Assembly: GCA_963169155.1 (NCBI GenBank)
Contig: CAUJGI010000223.1
Coordinates: 1 to 5,382 of the forward strand
Source of the DNA: Chloroflexota bacterium
Lineage (GTDB): Bacteria; Chloroflexota; Anaerolineae; Promineifilales; Promineifilaceae
Direction: 5' to 3'
Length of the DNA stretch: 5,382 bases
Shown here: piece by piece, positions 4,189 to 5,382 of the stretch
Layout: each line of letters begins with the position of its first letter
Position numbering within the stretch: position 1 is the stretch's first letter
Notes under the pieces: generated by a model
Databases searched by the model: none
What the model was told of the DNA's origin: nothing
What the model saw: the letters and a program-made list of their open reading frames with translations, nothing else
Position numbers and translations under genes: made by a program

Positions 4189-5382
4189 ATGTTCAAAAAA
4201 AACATATTTGGGATTCTGCTTTTTGCTTTTGTGGTCCTTGTGATCAATGTTCAGGGTGGCTTAACCGCCCAAACTGACGCGCCGGTTCCGGCTGGCCTGC
4301 CGGTGCGCCAGATGATTGTGCAGTTTATGGAAGAAGCTACTGGGAATAAGATGGCTGAAGCGGCGCTGGACGGCCGTATTCAGCAGCTTGGCCAGGTGAC
4401 GGGAACCGATTTGCAGTACGTGCGCGCCATGTCCGGCGATGCCCACGTGCTCAAGCTGGCCGCCGCCCTGCCTGTGGCCGAAGCCGAAGCGCTGGCCGCC
4501 GCGCTTTCCGCCCAGCCAGGTGTGGCCTACGCCGAACCGGACTACATGCGCCAGGCTATCAGCGACACGCCGATTCACGTGGCCGCTCCCCTCTTAACGC
4601 CCAACGATCCGCAGTACGCCAATCAATGGCATTACAAATATGTCGCGGGCAGCTCCGAAGGGTTAAATCTGCCGTCGGCGTGGGACATCACCACCGGCTT
4701 GAGCACCACTGTGGTGGCCGTCATTGATACCGGCATCCTGCCCCACACCGACCTGGCCGGGCGCACCGTACCCGGCTACGACTTTATTGCCGATACCTTT
4801 GTGGCCAATGACGGCAACGGCCGTGACAACAACCCCGCCGATCCTGGCGACTGGGTTGACATTGGTGAGTGTGGCGCCACCCAGTTTGACGCCAGCTCCT
4901 GGCACGGCACGCACGTAGCAGGCACCATCGGCGCGGCCAGCAACAATGGCGTTGGCGTGGCCGGGGTGAACTGGAATGCCAAAATTTTGCCCGTGCGTGT
5001 ACTGGGCAAATGTGGTGGCTACACGTCGGATATTGTCGATGGCATGCGCTGGGCAGCAGGTCTCTCCGTTTCTGGCGTTCCTGCTAACGCCAACCCGGCC
5101 GATGTCATCAATATGAGTCTGGGTGGTTCTGGAACCTGTTCCACGACGGAGCAAAACGCGGTAAATGCGGTTGTCGCGGCGGGAACGGCCGTTGTGGTAG
5201 CGGCAGGTAACTCAAATGACGATGCCAGCGGTTACTCCCCTGCCAGCTGCAGCGGCGTCATCACCGTGGCCTCAAATGATCGATATGGTGATCGTGCCTG
5301 GTACAGCAACTATGGCTCGACTGTTGAAGTGACTGCACCTGGTGGTGATACGACAATTCTGTCAGATGGGGTTCTCTCAACT
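4189..5382 (+). CDS. Secreted subtilisin-like serine protease (S8), 5' part of gene
   Basis: The frame is open from ATG 4189 to the window edge, giving 398 residues of an incomplete protein. Residues 1-27 form a signal peptide: KK, a hydrophobic core (about 6-22) and a likely cleavage site near LTA-Q. Residues about 38-122 resemble an inhibitor I9-type propeptide, starting VRQMIVQFM and ending VAYAEPDY, a self-inhibiting chaperone removed on activation. The catalytic domain starts near residue 140 (NDPQYANQWHY). It shows the catalytic Asp motif VVAVIDTGI with D180, the catalytic His motif HGTHVAGTIG with H239, the substrate-binding strand DVINMSLGGSG, and the oxyanion Asn N341 in VVVAAGNSN. 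The catalytic Ser motif (GTSMA) lies beyond the window. Cysteines at 228, 275, 317 and 354 may form two disulfides, as in extracellular S8 proteases. The product would be exported and degrade extracellular protein; any C-terminal domains are unseen. Its long structured leader suggests post-transcriptional control. Confidence 0.95.
   Translation, partial: MFKKNIFGILLFAFVVLVINVQGGLTAQTDAPVPAGLPVRQMIVQFMEEATGNKMAEAALDGRIQQLGQVTGTDLQYVRAMSGDAHVLKLAAALPVAEAEALAAALSAQPGVAYAEPDYMRQAISDTPIHVAAPLLTPNDPQYANQWHYKYVAGSSEGLNLPSAWDITTGLSTTVVAVIDTGILPHTDLAGRTVPGYDFIADTFVANDGNGRDNNPADPGDWVDIGECGATQFDASSWHGTHVAGTIGAASNNGVGVAGVNWNAKILPVRVLGKCGGYTSDIVDGMRWAAGLSVSGVPANANPADVINMSLGGSGTCSTTEQNAVNAVVAAGTAVVVAAGNSNDDASGYSPASCSGVITVASNDRYGDRAWYSNYGSTVEVTAPGGDTTILSDGVLST

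Larger units (their letters stand above)
158..5193. repeat. Dispersed palindromic word ACGGCCGT / AACGGCCGTT (13 copies)
   Basis: The octamer ACGGCCGT starts at 158, 408, 1544, 2236, 2800, 2872, 3550, 3654, 3711, 3866, 4370, 4817 and 5185. Seven of these extend to the decamer AACGGCCGTT: 1543, 2235, 2871, 3549, 3653, 3865 and 5184. With equal base use about 0.08 octamers and 0.005 decamers would be expected in this length. All copies lie in coding sequence; none is in the intergenic regions or in the 752 gene. The word is read as T-A-V, as G-R flanked by D, N or Y, and as R-P-L, so no single peptide explains it. It is a highly iterated palindrome similar in style to cyanobacterial HIP1 (GCGATCGC). 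Confidence 0.85.

Noticed and set aside
4261..5154. Long minus-strand open frames (4261-4578, 4663-5154, 4776-5009) opposite the subtilase.
   Set aside because: They are antisense to a clear S8 protease frame, have low-complexity compositions and no recognisable domains; GC-rich codon use keeps the opposite strand open.

Overview
The window looks like chromosomal DNA from a free-living, moderately GC-rich bacterium. Chloroflexota (Anaerolineae-type) is my best guess. It rests on the combination of FAS1, PrsW, DUF4342 and secreted subtilase genes, on the style of the intergenic inverted repeats, and on a QueA with an internal insertion. This is an inference from gene content, not a measured placement. 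I see no tRNA, rRNA, CRISPR array, insertion sequence or phage gene.

Layout, left to right. (1) Positions 1-534 (+) hold the 3' part of an extracellular fasciclin-repeat (FAS1) protein whose start lies outside the window. (2) Positions 535-751 hold a perfect 33-bp nested palindrome (552-584), a strong intrinsic terminator (600-636), a candidate promoter (635-663) and a small leader hairpin. (3) Positions 752-1309 and 1391-1759 (+) form a probable two-gene unit. The first is a six-helix membrane protein built from three two-helix repeats and resembling LiaF/DUF5668 membrane domains. The second is a DUF4342 protein. (4) Positions 1766-1814 hold a long imperfect hairpin between convergent genes. 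(5) Positions 2820-3923 and 1821-2816 (-) are queA (queuosine tRNA modification) followed three bases later by a PrsW-family intramembrane protease. (6) Positions 3924-4188 are a divergent intergenic region with a possible leaderless promoter for queA and, on the + strand, an extended -10 promoter followed by two consecutive hairpins of identical geometry. (7) Positions 4189-5382 (+) are the 5' part of a secreted S8 subtilisin-like protease that runs off the window before its catalytic serine.

Together the genes are mostly envelope and surface functions: an adhesion-type FAS1 protein, an envelope-sensing-like membrane pair, an intramembrane protease and a secreted protease. One tRNA-modification housekeeping gene sits among them. 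The most unusual signal is not a gene. The octamer palindrome ACGGCCGT occurs 13 times, 7 of them as the decamer AACGGCCGTT. All copies lie inside coding sequence and they are read in all three codon phases, which points to selection or a mutational process acting on the DNA word itself, as with HIP1 in cyanobacteria.
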